Positions 1-9,702 of a DNA stretch of 64,000 nucleotides are shown here, in pieces. This DNA is from UBA8752 sp965659115. Lineage in GTDB: Bacteria > Bacteroidota > Bacteroidia > Flavobacteriales_D > Sanyastnellaceae. The first letter of the stretch is position 1. Each line of letters begins with the position of its first letter. The DNA is taken from NCBI GenBank assembly GCA_965659115.1, contig CBFHUP010000005.1, positions 1 through 64,000 on the forward strand, given 5' to 3'. A program made the translations under genes and the position numbers. The notes beneath the pieces were generated by a model. The model was not told the origin of the DNA. It did no database searches and saw only the letters and a program-made list of their open reading frames with translations.

Positions 1-1076
1 CGTATTGTGACTTCCACTTTACCACGCGGTTGAACGACCGCGAACGGATGGTAGGGGCCATCATTGCGGAGATCACAGCCTCCATGCCCGCTTGGTCCAG
101 TCACACTTTTCGAACGCTGTACTTCGGCGGAGGAACCCCCAGCATTTTGGGAGCTGAAGCCATAGGACGCATCGCAGACGCCGCTTTTCAAAACGGCGAT
201 TGGGCATTGGAAGAGTGGACGGTGGAGGCCAATCCAGAAGACCTCGACACCGCGGGGCTCAAGGCGCTCAAGGGCGTTGGAGTCACCCGATTGAGTGTGG
301 GCATACAGAGTTTTGACCCCGATGTGTTGGCTTGGATGCGCCGCATACACAGCGCCGATACAGCCGAGTCTGCGGTGCGGAGCGCGGCTGAATTGGGGTT
401 CGAACACATCTCGTTAGACCTGATGTACGGCCTGCCTGTTGGCCCGAAAGACCGGTGGCATAGGGATTTACAACGCGCACTGGCCCTGCCTGCGGACCAC
501 TTGAGTTGCTACATTCTGACGGCAGAGCCCCGCACACTGTACGGACACCAACTCGACAAAGGGCAACTGAACGCCCCGCCCGATGACCAGGTCGTCCGTG
601 AATACCGCCAACTCTGTGAGGCTACTGCAGCCGAAGGGTTCGAGCACTACGAGGTCTCTAATTTCGCCAGGCCAGGCGGCCGAAGCAGGCACAATTCGGC
701 TTATTGGGATGGCACACCCTATCTCGGAGTAGGGCCCGGCGCGCACAGCTTCAAGGCGCCGAAAAGGTGGTGGAATGCACGGTCAAACGCCGCTTTCCTG
801 CGCGCTTCAGAGGAAGGAAACTTCGACGACCAGCAGTCTTCTGAATTGCTGAGCAAGGCCGACCGCTTCAACGAGGCCCTGATCACCGGCCTGCGCCGCA
901 CAGAGGGGGTCGACCCCCAATCTCTGCGCGCAGAAACCGGGCAAGACCTGCTGGCACAAGACGGTCTTGATGGATTGATTGGAGCTGGAGACTGTGAGTG
1001 GCACGATGGGCGTTTGCGCATCCCGGAGCCGCGCTGGCCGATGGGCGATGCGATCACCCTGAAATTGATGTGTTGA
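1..1076 (+). CDS. hemW: HemW-like radical SAM protein, 5' truncated
   Basis: The frame is open to the left edge (first full codon at base 3), so the start lies outside the window. The first readable residues are YCDFHF, which carry the last cysteine of the CxxxCxxC radical-SAM cluster motif in the context typical of HemW. Downstream are GGGTPS, EANPED, SVGIQSF and a YEVSNFA segment, in the order seen in the family. HemW proteins are heme-binding radical SAM proteins, often misnamed oxygen-independent coproporphyrinogen oxidase. About 357 residues are visible, so only some 20 should be missing. It converges with the transporter gene to the right, 9 bases away. HemN cannot be excluded strictly because the N-terminus is not visible, but the YCDFHF context and the short C-terminus favour HemW. 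Confidence 0.88.
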   Translation, partial: YCDFHFTTRLNDRERMVGAIIAEITASMPAWSSHTFRTLYFGGGTPSILGAEAIGRIADAAFQNGDWALEEWTVEANPEDLDTAGLKALKGVGVTRLSVGIQSFDPDVLAWMRRIHSADTAESAVRSAAELGFEHISLDLMYGLPVGPKDRWHRDLQRALALPADHLSCYILTAEPRTLYGHQLDKGQLNAPPDDQVVREYRQLCEATAAEGFEHYEVSNFARPGGRSRHNSAYWDGTPYLGVGPGAHSFKAPKRWWNARSNAAFLRASEEGNFDDQQSSELLSKADRFNEALITGLRRTEGVDPQSLRAETGQDLLAQDGLDGLIGAGDCEWHDGRLRIPEPRWPMGDAITLKLMC

Positions 1077-1085
1077 AGCACCCCC

Positions 1086-1958
1086 TCAACGGGACGATCT
1101 CCGTCGCTTGATCGCAGCGTCGGCGAACACCGTTGCCAACAACACCGAGGCTCCGCCGTAAAAGCCAGGCGGCATCACCTCTTCCTCACCAAAAATGAGC
1201 AAGGCCAGAATGATGGCGTAGACCGGCTCCAAATTGATGGCCATGGCAACTGTAAATGGGCTCATCACCTTCATCACTTCTACTGTGAGCGCAAATGCCA
1301 CAGAAGTGGCAACGATACCAAGCAAAAGCAGCCAGAGCCAATCTGTAGTCGACGGAATGGCTTGCTGCCACCCTCCCATGATCGACATCCATGCGGCCAG
1401 GGCCAAGCACGCCGAGGCCAACTCCACCCTGGAAACGGTCAATGAAGGGGCGTGCCCTCCCCAAATGCTGTTGAGGGTTCCAAAAAGAGCCGCACAAAAC
1501 GCGCTGACCAGAGCCAACAGCATGCCATGCCCGTAACTCATGTCCACCCGGTACATCCACCACAGCCCCATGACAGCCACCAGCCCCAAGAGCAGCTCTG
1601 TCGGGTCAACCCGGCGGCGGCGCAATACCGGTTCAATCAGGGCCACAAAAACAGGAACCGTGGCCATCACCGCCAGTGCCAGAGACACCGTCGACGCCTT
1701 GATGGCAGCAAAAAAAGTCACCCAATGAACCGCCACCAACAGGCCTGTGGCCATGATGCCCACCCACACCTTGGCCGACATGACGGGTCGCTTTGACCGG
1801 CGCAACCACATCCACACATACAAGCCTCCGGCACCAATCAGTGTGCGCCAAAACACAAGCGGTATGGCCGAAAGCGAAATCAACTTCCCCAAAACACCCG
1901 TGAATCCAAACACCACGACCGTGGCGTGGAGGGTGATCTGGGCGTGAAGGGGCTTCAT
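1086..1958 (-). CDS. DMT-superfamily (EamA) transporter
   Basis: 290 residues made almost entirely of hydrophobic helices, about ten, arranged as two EamA-like halves. The N-terminal half has the FGFTGVLGKLISLSA and FWRTLIGAGGLY segments typical of drug/metabolite transporters, and a conserved glutamate lies near the end (INLEPVYAIILALLIFGEE). These are inner-membrane exporters or importers of small metabolites; the substrate cannot be read from sequence. I chose the ATG at 1958; a TTG three codons upstream is also in frame. The start is 10 bases after the stop of the secreted protein upstream on the same strand, so the two could share a transcript, although no functional link is evident. Confidence 0.85.
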   Translation of the reverse strand: MKPLHAQITLHATVVVFGFTGVLGKLISLSAIPLVFWRTLIGAGGLYVWMWLRRSKRPVMSAKVWVGIMATGLLVAVHWVTFFAAIKASTVSLALAVMATVPVFVALIEPVLRRRRVDPTELLLGLVAVMGLWWMYRVDMSYGHGMLLALVSAFCAALFGTLNSIWGGHAPSLTVSRVELASACLALAAWMSIMGGWQQAIPSTTDWLWLLLLGIVATSVAFALTVEVMKVMSPFTVAMAINLEPVYAIILALLIFGEEEVMPPGFYGGASVLLATVFADAAIKRRRSSR

Positions 1959-1968
1959 CGAAGGCAAA

Positions 1969-4900
1969 TCACCGGCGAACGACCGAAAGGCTCCAACGCC
2001 TCTGGTCTGCGCCCGTCAACTGCAAGGTGTACCAACCGGCTTGCAATGCAGCAGAGGAAAGCAAAAGGCGGTCCGAAGGCGCCAGGGCACCTCCATGCAT
2101 GACACGCCGACCTGTGCCGTCGAGCAGCACCCAGCCCGCAAGGGCAACTTCTGTAGTCAGACCAAAGTCTTCCACACCGAAAGGATTGGGTCCAAAACGG
2201 AACGGGGCGTCCACCTCTGGTTCTACAATGCCAATGGTGCTGGTGTCGGGAAAGACAACGGTCACCTCTTGGGTCATTTGATCCGAACATACGCCGTCCT
2301 GGCTTTGTGCGGTGAGAACGACGGTGAAGGTGTTTTCAGTCAGGTATTCATGGAGCGGAGAGGTGGTGGTATCAGGCGCTGTGCCGTCCCCGAAAGACCA
2401 GAAATAGCCCCCTGCCCCCGTAGACAAGTTCTCGAAGGGAACCGGTCCGTCTTCGGTGTTCCAAGGGTCCTCCACAAAGAAGTCTGCCTGCACGGGTTCT
2501 GAGAGGTCATCCGCACTGCGTGGCAGGATGGTGTAGCCGTTCAAGAATGGGGACTCTAAATCACGCTGACCGCCAATGCCCGTGACGCCGAACACCCCCT
2601 CAGGAGCTTCGGAGCCAAACAGATCGGTGTCGGCATCCACCACCATCAAATACAAGGCCGCTCCTGTGGAAACGTAGACCTCGAACTGGGGCGCCTGGTT
2701 GGTCCATGCCGCTGGGTTGACCAACTCTACACACTTCAAGCGCACCAAATCGCTTTCCGTTTCTTCACTCAGGGCATTGACCAGCGCAGGTTCCTGCAAT
2801 GGTTCGCCTTGTGTGGCGAGGATCAATGTGTCGACCAAAATCTGGGCCAGCCCTTGAAATTGCTGGATAGATCCTCGGATCCGAACACTGTCGCCTTCTT
2901 CTACGAGGTAGTTGAAGTTGTCGACCGGGCTGTAGACCTCAATGCCTGCTGTGGGGTCAATGATGGTGAAGCGCAACCCACTGGGATAGGTGTTAAAACC
3001 GTGCACGACCCCGCGCAATTCGCAAGGCACGAGCAGGCTGTCCAGCACGCCATTTCCATCGATTCCCCGGACATCCGCAATGGGATAGTGGGGGAACCCA
3101 AGGTCGTTCGGAGCAATGGTGACCGTGAGGGTTTCCTGGGTCAATTCTGCGTCGCCCGACAGGATGGTGATGGACAAGGTGAAGGTCTCCACGCCCTCTG
3201 GCTCGAAGTCGTCGACAATGCCAACGGTGAACATCTGAGGGGACAGCAAACCCTGAGGGAAAGTCAAGTCCAACGGAAACAAGGTTCCAAAATCAGCAAT
3301 GGGCGTCGCGGTGCCCCCGTCGAGCACTTCGATCTGAACCTCAACTTCATTGAGGGGCAATGAGATGGGGAGTTCTATGCCAATGATGTCGCCTTCAAAA
3401 GCGAGCAATTCCGACACCGAAAATCCGATGATGGGCTCCGCTGTGGTATCCAATCCACAGGGCAGTGCATTGTGCTCACCGAAAAATCCAAAAGTGTTTT
3501 CGGGGTAGTCCAACCACTGGTCGTCCACCTCGTCCCAGTCTGGGCTTCCGGAGGTGACCTGTGGTATGCGCACCAGCGTGTTGTGCAGCATGGTGATGTC
3601 GTTGACGGGCCAGCCGGCTCCGGGGTTGACCCCCACCTCTCCAAGTACGTCTACCACCACGCCGTTGCGTTCGAGCGTCGTTGCGTCGTTGCCGTTGAAC
3701 AGTGTCACGTCGTCGAGCAAATCTGCCAAGGCTATGAGGTCCGGTACTGCCGACGGATTCACGATGGTGTAAACGTCGCCAGGGCCCAACGATCCGTCTA
3801 AGGTCACCTCGTGGTTGGCCACAGAGCTGCCATTGTTGAAGGTCTTGATGGTGTATTCCGACAGGTCTGCTGTCGCCGTCGCACTGGGGTTGTAGAGCTC
3901 CAACCCCTTGCTGAAGGTGCTGCCGTCCACATACTCAGAAAAGAAGAGGTCCGTGCAGAGGCCGGTGGGATCACATGGCTGAATAGACACATCCAAATGA
4001 TTGTAAGACAACGCACTACACGAATCAGCCACCAATGCAGTTACGGGCAAACCAACCTCAAAGGAGGCGGTATCAATGCTTCCGAGGTAGCTGAATCCAT
4101 AGACTTCGTATTCCCCCACGCCCAATGACTCGAAGTCGTACACTGGGGTAGATGTGCTGTCCACAATGTCTCCATTGGCAGACGCGATGACAAACAAATA
4201 CGGCGCCTCGGGGCTTTCCGAAACAAAGCCAAACGGCACCAAGGTGTTGGAAAAGCCCAGACAACCGATCGCCTGGTCGTCTCCTCCTGCTGTGGAGACC
4301 GCACCTCCATCACAACTGGGGGGGAGGCAGAAAATCCGCTCCACTTCCACGGGTTGGGCGCTAAATGCCACACACCCCGTGGCCGAAATGCTGTCGTAAG
4401 GAGCGCCTACCGCGATGCTGGACGGGTCCAAGTCGCCGTCGTAGCTCATGCCCCATACCAGACAAGGACCTGCCGGGCTGCCAGAGAAGTTGTACCCGAG
4501 GTTGCCTTCGCCACCGGGAACCACGTCGAGGACCTCCCCTTGAAGGTCGGTGATGACCAGGCCGTATTGGCTTTCAAATGCATTGCTCTCTGCAGTGAAT
4601 GGGAGGAAGCCACCCGCAAGGTCCACGCAGATTTGTGCGGTTCCATTCTCGCCTCCTTGGGCACTGATCAATCCGCCGTCGCAGTCCAACAGGTTGGTAT
4701 AACCCGGTGTTGGTTGTTGGAGGACCATCTGGTCCGAAGAAAATGCGGGGCCTCCATCGGGCAGGCGTGCCCAAGCCAGGTTGCCTCCGTTCTGCGAACC
4801 ATACAACCACTCGTCCAATTGAGGTTGGCCGGGGGTCAAGGAGTCGATCAAAAAAGGATTGGTCTGGTCCGCTGTTCCGTAGACAATGGCGTCGAGTAGA

Positions 4901-5322
4901 CCGGCGGTGGTGAGCGGTGTGGCAAAGGGAAAATCAATGCTGTCTCCTTCAAACAGTGCCACGGCGTCTCCGCCATCCCTCAGCAATCCGGGCTCAAACA
5001 CCACATCTGCGCCTTCTACCGCAGGATTGGCCAGCAAAAAGAATCCTGCTGAATCCGTCGACATGCCGTCGAGGTCAAAAGCGGCGTAAACATTGCTGGT
5101 TACAGGGCTGCCGCCGCCTTTGTAAAACACCACAATGTGCCCATCAAGCGAAGCATTGGGCGCACCATAGAGTTCCACAAATTCCGTGCTGTCGGGAACA
5201 GTGTTGGAGTCGCTGTCCACCTCATTGAGGAAGATGTTTTGAGCAAAACAAGGGGCAATAGAAGCCAAGCACAGCGCGAGAAGCGCAGCGCGAAAACGTG
5301 GAGGATGGGATACGGAACGCAT
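1969..5322 (-). CDS. Large secreted lamin-tail/PKD protein with type IX sorting domain
   Basis: 1117 residues. A signal peptide (about residues 1-28, ending PCFAQ) leads into a lamin-tail domain (about 30-200, from NIFLNEVDSDSN through FVELYGAP). A second lamin-tail-like region starts near LFFSEYVDGSTFSKGLELYN. Then come a Calx-beta-like segment, an OB-fold-like segment (LRGVVHG to ILPRSADDL), one PKD domain (GYFWSFGDGTAPDTTTSP) and a C-terminal type IX sorting domain ending in QLTGADQRRWSLSVVRR. Such proteins cross the outer membrane by the Por/T9SS route and act at the surface or outside. No catalytic motif was recognised. The start at 5322 is preferred over an in-frame start at 5364 because it begins the signal peptide and because a -7 box at 5347-5354 would place transcription initiation inside the longer version. 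Confidence 0.82.
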   Translation of the reverse strand: MRSVSHPPRFRAALLALCLASIAPCFAQNIFLNEVDSDSNTVPDSTEFVELYGAPNASLDGHIVVFYKGGGSPVTSNVYAAFDLDGMSTDSAGFFLLANPAVEGADVVFEPGLLRDGGDAVALFEGDSIDFPFATPLTTAGLLDAIVYGTADQTNPFLIDSLTPGQPQLDEWLYGSQNGGNLAWARLPDGGPAFSSDQMVLQQPTPGYTNLLDCDGGLISAQGGENGTAQICVDLAGGFLPFTAESNAFESQYGLVITDLQGEVLDVVPGGEGNLGYNFSGSPAGPCLVWGMSYDGDLDPSSIAVGAPYDSISATGCVAFSAQPVEVERIFCLPPSCDGGAVSTAGGDDQAIGCLGFSNTLVPFGFVSESPEAPYLFVIASANGDIVDSTSTPVYDFESLGVGEYEVYGFSYLGSIDTASFEVGLPVTALVADSCSALSYNHLDVSIQPCDPTGLCTDLFFSEYVDGSTFSKGLELYNPSATATADLSEYTIKTFNNGSSVANHEVTLDGSLGPGDVYTIVNPSAVPDLIALADLLDDVTLFNGNDATTLERNGVVVDVLGEVGVNPGAGWPVNDITMLHNTLVRIPQVTSGSPDWDEVDDQWLDYPENTFGFFGEHNALPCGLDTTAEPIIGFSVSELLAFEGDIIGIELPISLPLNEVEVQIEVLDGGTATPIADFGTLFPLDLTFPQGLLSPQMFTVGIVDDFEPEGVETFTLSITILSGDAELTQETLTVTIAPNDLGFPHYPIADVRGIDGNGVLDSLLVPCELRGVVHGFNTYPSGLRFTIIDPTAGIEVYSPVDNFNYLVEEGDSVRIRGSIQQFQGLAQILVDTLILATQGEPLQEPALVNALSEETESDLVRLKCVELVNPAAWTNQAPQFEVYVSTGAALYLMVVDADTDLFGSEAPEGVFGVTGIGGQRDLESPFLNGYTILPRSADDLSEPVQADFFVEDPWNTEDGPVPFENLSTGAGGYFWSFGDGTAPDTTTSPLHEYLTENTFTVVLTAQSQDGVCSDQMTQEVTVVFPDTSTIGIVEPEVDAPFRFGPNPFGVEDFGLTTEVALAGWVLLDGTGRRVMHGGALAPSDRLLLSSAALQAGWYTLQLTGADQRRWSLSVVRR

Positions 5323-5346
5323 ATTCAGTCCGTTAGAATTGGAGCG

Positions 5347-5354
5347 CGAAAGTA
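5347..5354 (-). promoter_or_regulatory. Promoter -7 box for the secreted lamin-tail protein
   Basis: On the minus strand the sequence reads TACTTTCG, matching the Bacteroidota -7 consensus TAnnTTTG with C for one T, a variant that recurs in this window. It lies 24 bases before the ATG at 5322. No clear TTG -33 element was found at the usual spacing. Confidence 0.4.
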
Positions 5355-5450
5355 GGAACCCCAACGTTTGGAGGGTTTAACAGTTCATGAAATTAGTGGG
5401 GCATTCCCGGCGTAACTTCAGGGGTAGGTTTACCGTTGAGGGATTTCTCC

Positions 5451-8400
5451 ATGACAAATGCTCCACATCAGGATTTGCGCCAGAACCTGGACGCCTTTAT
5501 CCGCAAGTATCACCGGAACGAAATGCTGCGTGGTTTGCTGCTGCTTTTGGCGGCATTCCCGGTGGCTTGGTTGACCGTGTTGGCACTTGAGGCCTTTGGT
5601 CAATTCGGGACCGATGCGCGCACGGCCTTGTTTTATGCGTTTGTAACCACCATCGCGGTGGTCGCCTTGCGCTATTTGGCGTGGCCTGCCCTGAGGTTGT
5701 TTCGGCTCCGAGGTGGGCTGAATCACGACCAAGCAGCGCGCATTGTTGGACAGCACTTCCCTGAAATTGAGGACAGGTTGCTCAACACCCTTCAGCTTCA
5801 AGAGCGCGCAGACGCTACCCCATCAGACCAAGGACAGGACCTTTTGCTGGCCTCCATCCACCAACGCAGTGAACAGCTGCGTCCATATCGGTTCAGTGCT
5901 GCTGTTGATTTTGGAGAAAACCAGCGTTATCTCAAGTATGTCCTGCCCCCCATGTTGGTGTTTGCCGCCTTGTACATCCTTGTACCCGAGGCGGTGGATG
6001 CTCCGACTGAGCGCCTGATCCGACACCGCACCGAGTTGGTGATTCCCCCCGATTTCCGGTTGATATGCGACCAAGAACTCGAAGCCATCGCCCAGTCTGA
6101 CTTTACGCTCACGGTGCGCACCGAAGGCACCGTGGTTCCCGCCAAAGTAGAGGTTCAGGCCGGTGAGGGCCGGTTCCGCATGAGCCGCACTCCTTCTGGA
6201 GATTGGAGCTATGTTTTTCGCAATGTGCGGTCGTCTTTGGACCTCGCGGTTTCAGCGCCAGGCACCCCTGCCCTGGACCTCCGGTTGTTGGTGCTCCCGA
6301 GGCCTGAACTCCAGGACCTCAGGATCGAAATACAGCCTCCCCTCCACACTGGACTTCCTCCCTACCAACAGCGCAATGAAGGTGACCTTGATGTGCCGGA
6401 GGGTACCGTTTTGTCCTTTCAACTGGGCACGCGCAACACTACGGCGCTGGGGCTGCGTTGGGGAGGAGAAATGGCCCGTTTAAACCCCGATGTCAGCAAC
6501 CGATTCAGCTTCTCAAAAACGGCCGAAGAGGACCTGAACTATGTGCTCTACCCCCAATCGGAAACGGTAGGTGTATTGGATTCGGTGCGGTACCGTCTGC
6601 GGAGTATCGCGGACCGTCCCCCTACCATTCGGGTGGCAGAATTGACGGACAGCACCTCCTTGACCCGACTCACCTTCAACGGAATCATCCAAGACGACTA
6701 CGGCTTTAGCAGCCTCCGTTTTGTGTGGCGTCCAAAAGGAGGCCAACAGGACATGACTCCCCTGGATGCGCCGCGGGGCCGCGAAGACAGCTTTTTGCAC
6801 TTCTGGGACCTGGCCGATATCGGCGTTGGCCTTGGGGATGAAGTCGAGTATTGGTTTGAGGTCCGCGACAACGACGGGGTCAATGGGGCCAAAGTCACCC
6901 GGTCTCAGACGTTCCGCTACGCCGCGCCAACGGAGGAAGAGTTGGCACAGCGGCTGGACAGCGCCGATGCAGAATTGACGGCCGCTCTCGAAGAGAACCT
7001 GGAAGAAGCCAAGCGCCTCCGCGAGCAAATGCGGGAGTTGCGCCGCGAGTTGATGGAGGAGGACGAACTGGGGTGGGAAGAGAAAGCCGCACTCGAAGAG
7101 CTTCTCAAGCAGCAAGAAGCGCTGAAAGAGCAGGTCGAGGAGATGCAGGAGAAAAACCGGGACAAGAATGACCAACAGTCCGAGTTTTCCCCGCCCAACG
7201 AGGAGATACAGAAGAAACAGGACGAGCTACAAAAGCTCATGGACGAAGTCATGACCGACGAACTCCAGCAGATGTTTGACGAGCTCCGCGAACTCATGGA
7301 GCAAATCGAAGAGGGCGACAAGGAGCAGATCGAGGAACAACTCGAACAAATGGACCTCGACCAAGAGTCGCTCGAACAAGAGCTGGACCGGGCTTTGGAA
7401 CAATTCAAGCAACTGCAGTGGGAGCAGAAGATGGAAGAGGCCATCTCGGACCTTGAAAAGCTGGCTGAAGAACAGGAGGCCCTTGCAGAAGAGACCGAGC
7501 AAGGAGAGACCCCAGAAGAAGAACTGGCGGCGAAACAAGATTCCTTGAACAAGGAATTTGACAAGGTCAAAGAGGCCCTGGATGACGCTGAGAAGCTCAA
7601 CAAGGAACTGGAGAACCCCAACAAGGTTCCCACCATGGAAGACCTGCAAGAAGAGATTGAGCAAGAGATGAACGAGGCGAGTGAGCAGCTCGACAGTGGA
7701 AAGGAAAAGAAGGCATCAGAAAAGCAGAAGAGCGCTGCTGGCAAAATGGAGCAGATGGCGCAGCAGATGCAAAGCTCAATGGAACAGGGCGAGCAAGAAT
7801 CCATGGAAGAGGACATGGAAGCCCTCCGAGCGCTGCTGGAGAACATCATCACACTTTCTTTCGACGAAGAAGACCTGATGGGATCGGTCGGAACCACCCA
7901 AAAGGATGACCCGCGTTATGTGCGACACGGTCAAGTCCAGCGCAAGCTCAAAGACGACGCAGAAATGGTCAAGGACAGCCTGTTCGCCTTGAGCAAACGC
8001 GTGACACAACTGCAGTCTATCGTCAACCGTGAGATCAACCTCGTCAACCTTCACATGGGCCAAGCCCTCGATGGTTTCACTGACCGCGAGACCAAAATCA
8101 TCACCACCAATCAGCAGTATGTGATGACGTCTTTCAACAACCTCGCTTTGCTGCTTGACGAGGTTTTGCAACAGATGCAGAATCAGTCCAGTTGCAACAA
8201 ACCGGGTACAGGAAACTGCGAGAAACCCGGAGGAAGTGGTTCTAAGCCTTCGCCAAGTGCGAAACAACTCAAGGGCATGCAGCAATCTCTGACCAAGCAA
8301 TTGGAGGAGATGAAGAAAAAGATGAAGGGCTCCAACCAAGGAGAAGGCAAAGACGGCAAACGGAAGCTCAGTCAGGGCCTTGCGCAGATGGCAGCCCAGC

Positions 8401-8804
8401 AGGCCGCCATCAGAAAAATGACCCAAGAGCTTGGAGACCAACTCAATGAGGACGGGTCTGGTCAAGGAAACGGTCTTGAGCAGATTGCCAAGGAGATGGA
8501 GGAGATTGAAAAAGACATTGTCAACGGCGAGCTGGACCAACTCACCCTCGATCGCCAACAAGACATTCTGACACGACTTTTACAGGCCGAATCTGCAGAA
8601 CGTATTCGCGGAGAAAAAGAGGAGCGAGAATCCAAGACAGCCCGGGAAAACCCGAGGGATGCGCCACCGAGTTTAGAAGAATACGAACGCAGGAAAGCCC
8701 AAGAAATTGAGCTTCTCAGGACCGTTCCGGCCGACCTTACCCCCTATTACAAGCAAAAGGTCAACGATTATTTCAATACTTTGGACTCCCCGGAAAGGGA
8801 GTGA
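5451..8804 (+). CDS. DUF4175-family membrane protein with long Glu/Gln-rich coiled coil
   Basis: 1117 residues. Two N-terminal membrane segments (about residues 26-45 and 55-78) and a third (about 165-185) are followed by a periplasmic-looking beta-rich stretch to about residue 490. A very long charged coiled coil follows, rich in E, Q, K and L, from about 495 to 850, and then a second helical part with KxxQQ-type repeats. This layout matches Bacteroidota proteins named DUF4175; their role is unknown. ATG 5451 is preferred over TTG 5436 because GAGGGA at 5438-5443 is well placed as a ribosome binding site. The gene leads a tight same-strand run with an ATP-binding protein, ybeY and mnmG. The composition is extreme, so long shadow reading frames occur on the other strand. 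Confidence 0.72.
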   Translation: MTNAPHQDLRQNLDAFIRKYHRNEMLRGLLLLLAAFPVAWLTVLALEAFGQFGTDARTALFYAFVTTIAVVALRYLAWPALRLFRLRGGLNHDQAARIVGQHFPEIEDRLLNTLQLQERADATPSDQGQDLLLASIHQRSEQLRPYRFSAAVDFGENQRYLKYVLPPMLVFAALYILVPEAVDAPTERLIRHRTELVIPPDFRLICDQELEAIAQSDFTLTVRTEGTVVPAKVEVQAGEGRFRMSRTPSGDWSYVFRNVRSSLDLAVSAPGTPALDLRLLVLPRPELQDLRIEIQPPLHTGLPPYQQRNEGDLDVPEGTVLSFQLGTRNTTALGLRWGGEMARLNPDVSNRFSFSKTAEEDLNYVLYPQSETVGVLDSVRYRLRSIADRPPTIRVAELTDSTSLTRLTFNGIIQDDYGFSSLRFVWRPKGGQQDMTPLDAPRGREDSFLHFWDLADIGVGLGDEVEYWFEVRDNDGVNGAKVTRSQTFRYAAPTEEELAQRLDSADAELTAALEENLEEAKRLREQMRELRRELMEEDELGWEEKAALEELLKQQEALKEQVEEMQEKNRDKNDQQSEFSPPNEEIQKKQDELQKLMDEVMTDELQQMFDELRELMEQIEEGDKEQIEEQLEQMDLDQESLEQELDRALEQFKQLQWEQKMEEAISDLEKLAEEQEALAEETEQGETPEEELAAKQDSLNKEFDKVKEALDDAEKLNKELENPNKVPTMEDLQEEIEQEMNEASEQLDSGKEKKASEKQKSAAGKMEQMAQQMQSSMEQGEQESMEEDMEALRALLENIITLSFDEEDLMGSVGTTQKDDPRYVRHGQVQRKLKDDAEMVKDSLFALSKRVTQLQSIVNREINLVNLHMGQALDGFTDRETKIITTNQQYVMTSFNNLALLLDEVLQQMQNQSSCNKPGTGNCEKPGGSGSKPSPSAKQLKGMQQSLTKQLEEMKKKMKGSNQGEGKDGKRKLSQGLAQMAAQQAAIRKMTQELGDQLNEDGSGQGNGLEQIAKEMEEIEKDIVNGELDQLTLDRQQDILTRLLQAESAERIRGEKEERESKTARENPRDAPPSLEEYERRKAQEIELLRTVPADLTPYYKQKVNDYFNTLDSPERE

Positions 8805-8813
8805 AGCCACATC

Positions 8814-9242
8814 ATGTCCGTACAGCGACACCTGCAAATAGCCTCCCGCATGGAAGGCATCACCGAAGTTGAAGGACTCATCAACACGATCAGCGAAGAA
8901 CTGGGCGTCGATGAAACCCACTACGGAGAAATTCTCATTGCAATGACCGAGGCGGTCAACAACGCCATCGTGCACGGCAACAAACTAGATATCAGCAAGA
9001 TGGTTGATGTCGAAGTGTCCGTCGAAGGCCCTGTCCTGCAATTCAAGATTTCTGATGAAGGGCCTGGATTTGACTTTGAGAACATCCCGGACCCGACGTC
9101 CCCGGAGAACCTGGAAAAACCCAATGGCCGCGGAGTATTCCTCATGCGCCAATTGGCCGACTCCTGCGAGTTCCAGGACCTGGGGCGGGTTGCCATCATG
9201 AGATTTGAAAGCGCCATATCTCAGGTTGAGAGCGCCAACTGA
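8814..9242 (+). CDS. RsbW/SpoIIAB-like ATP-binding (HATPase) protein
   Basis: 142 residues forming a lone GHKL ATPase domain. The N-box is MTEAVNNAIVHGN, the G1 box is DEGPGFD and the G2 box is NGRGVFLMRQL. These are the hallmarks of anti-sigma-factor serine kinases such as RsbW and of stand-alone HATPase_c_2 proteins. There is no dimerisation/phosphoacceptor domain, so it is not a complete sensor kinase. It starts 9 bases after the DUF4175 gene and its stop overlaps the ybeY start by one base (TGATG), so it is probably translated with both. No partner anti-anti-sigma protein or sigma factor lies nearby. The target is therefore unknown. Confidence 0.8.
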   Translation: MSVQRHLQIASRMEGITEVEGLINTISEELGVDETHYGEILIAMTEAVNNAIVHGNKLDISKMVDVEVSVEGPVLQFKISDEGPGFDFENIPDPTSPENLEKPNGRGVFLMRQLADSCEFQDLGRVAIMRFESAISQVESAN

Positions 9243-9670
9243 TGGCCGAAGAGTCCATCTCTTTTCAATTTCAGCATCCTACGTTTCGCCTGCGCCACCG
9301 CAGCACTGTTCGCTTGTGGCTCCAAGCTTGCTCCCAAGCTGAAGGAAAAGCCATAGCTGCGCTCCACTTCCTCTTTTGCGATGATCCTTATATGCTCGAG
9401 GCCAACCGACAGTTTCTCAGCCACGACTACCTGACGGACATTCTGACCTTCCCCAGCCACTCAGCACAAGGGGTTTCTGGTGATGTCCTCATTTCAGTTG
9501 ACCGCACAAGAGACAACGCCAAACACCTCACAACCAGACCCATAGATGAGCTTCACAGGGTCATGGCCCACGGTGTTTTACACCTCATCGGCTACAATGA
9601 TCACAGCGCCGAGGAAAAAGAATTGATGCGGTCCAAAGAAGACACCTGGCTCGCTCAAAGGACATTCTAA
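9242..9670 (+). CDS. ybeY: YbeY endoribonuclease
   Basis: 142 residues, normal size for the family. The zinc-binding signature HGVLHLIGYNDH near residue 114 supplies the three histidine ligands (HGxLHLxGxxH). Upstream, the LSHDYLTDILTFP segment matches the conserved NxxyRxxDkpTDVLSFP region, with the catalytic-site arginine position less well conserved. YbeY acts in the cytoplasm in 16S rRNA 3'-end maturation and ribosome quality control. The ATG at 9242 overlaps the stop of the ATPase gene. It is followed after 32 bases by mnmG, with a parS-like palindrome in the gap. Confidence 0.9.
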   Translation: MAEESISFQFQHPTFRLRHRSTVRLWLQACSQAEGKAIAALHFLFCDDPYMLEANRQFLSHDYLTDILTFPSHSAQGVSGDVLISVDRTRDNAKHLTTRPIDELHRVMAHGVLHLIGYNDHSAEEKELMRSKEDTWLAQRTF

Positions 9671-9680
9671 GCCACTCAAA

Positions 9681-9696
9681 CGTTCCACGTGGAACA
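9681..9696. promoter_or_regulatory. parS-like palindrome, copy 1
   Basis: The 16 bases CGTTCCACGTGGAACA contain a perfect 14-base palindrome, GTTCCACGTGGAAC (9682-9695). The core resembles the ParB-binding parS consensus TGTTTCACGTGAAACA with two symmetrical changes. It sits between ybeY and mnmG, 7 bases before the mnmG start codon, and a second, better copy follows the gene. ParB binding is inferred; no parA or parB gene is in the window. Confidence 0.6.
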
Positions 9697-9702
9697 TCTA
9701 TC

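Noticed and set aside
6917..7897. 326-codon serine/cysteine-rich frame on the minus strand
   Set aside because: It mirrors the Glu/Gln/Lys codons of the DUF4175 coiled coil; the low-complexity product is an artefact of composition.
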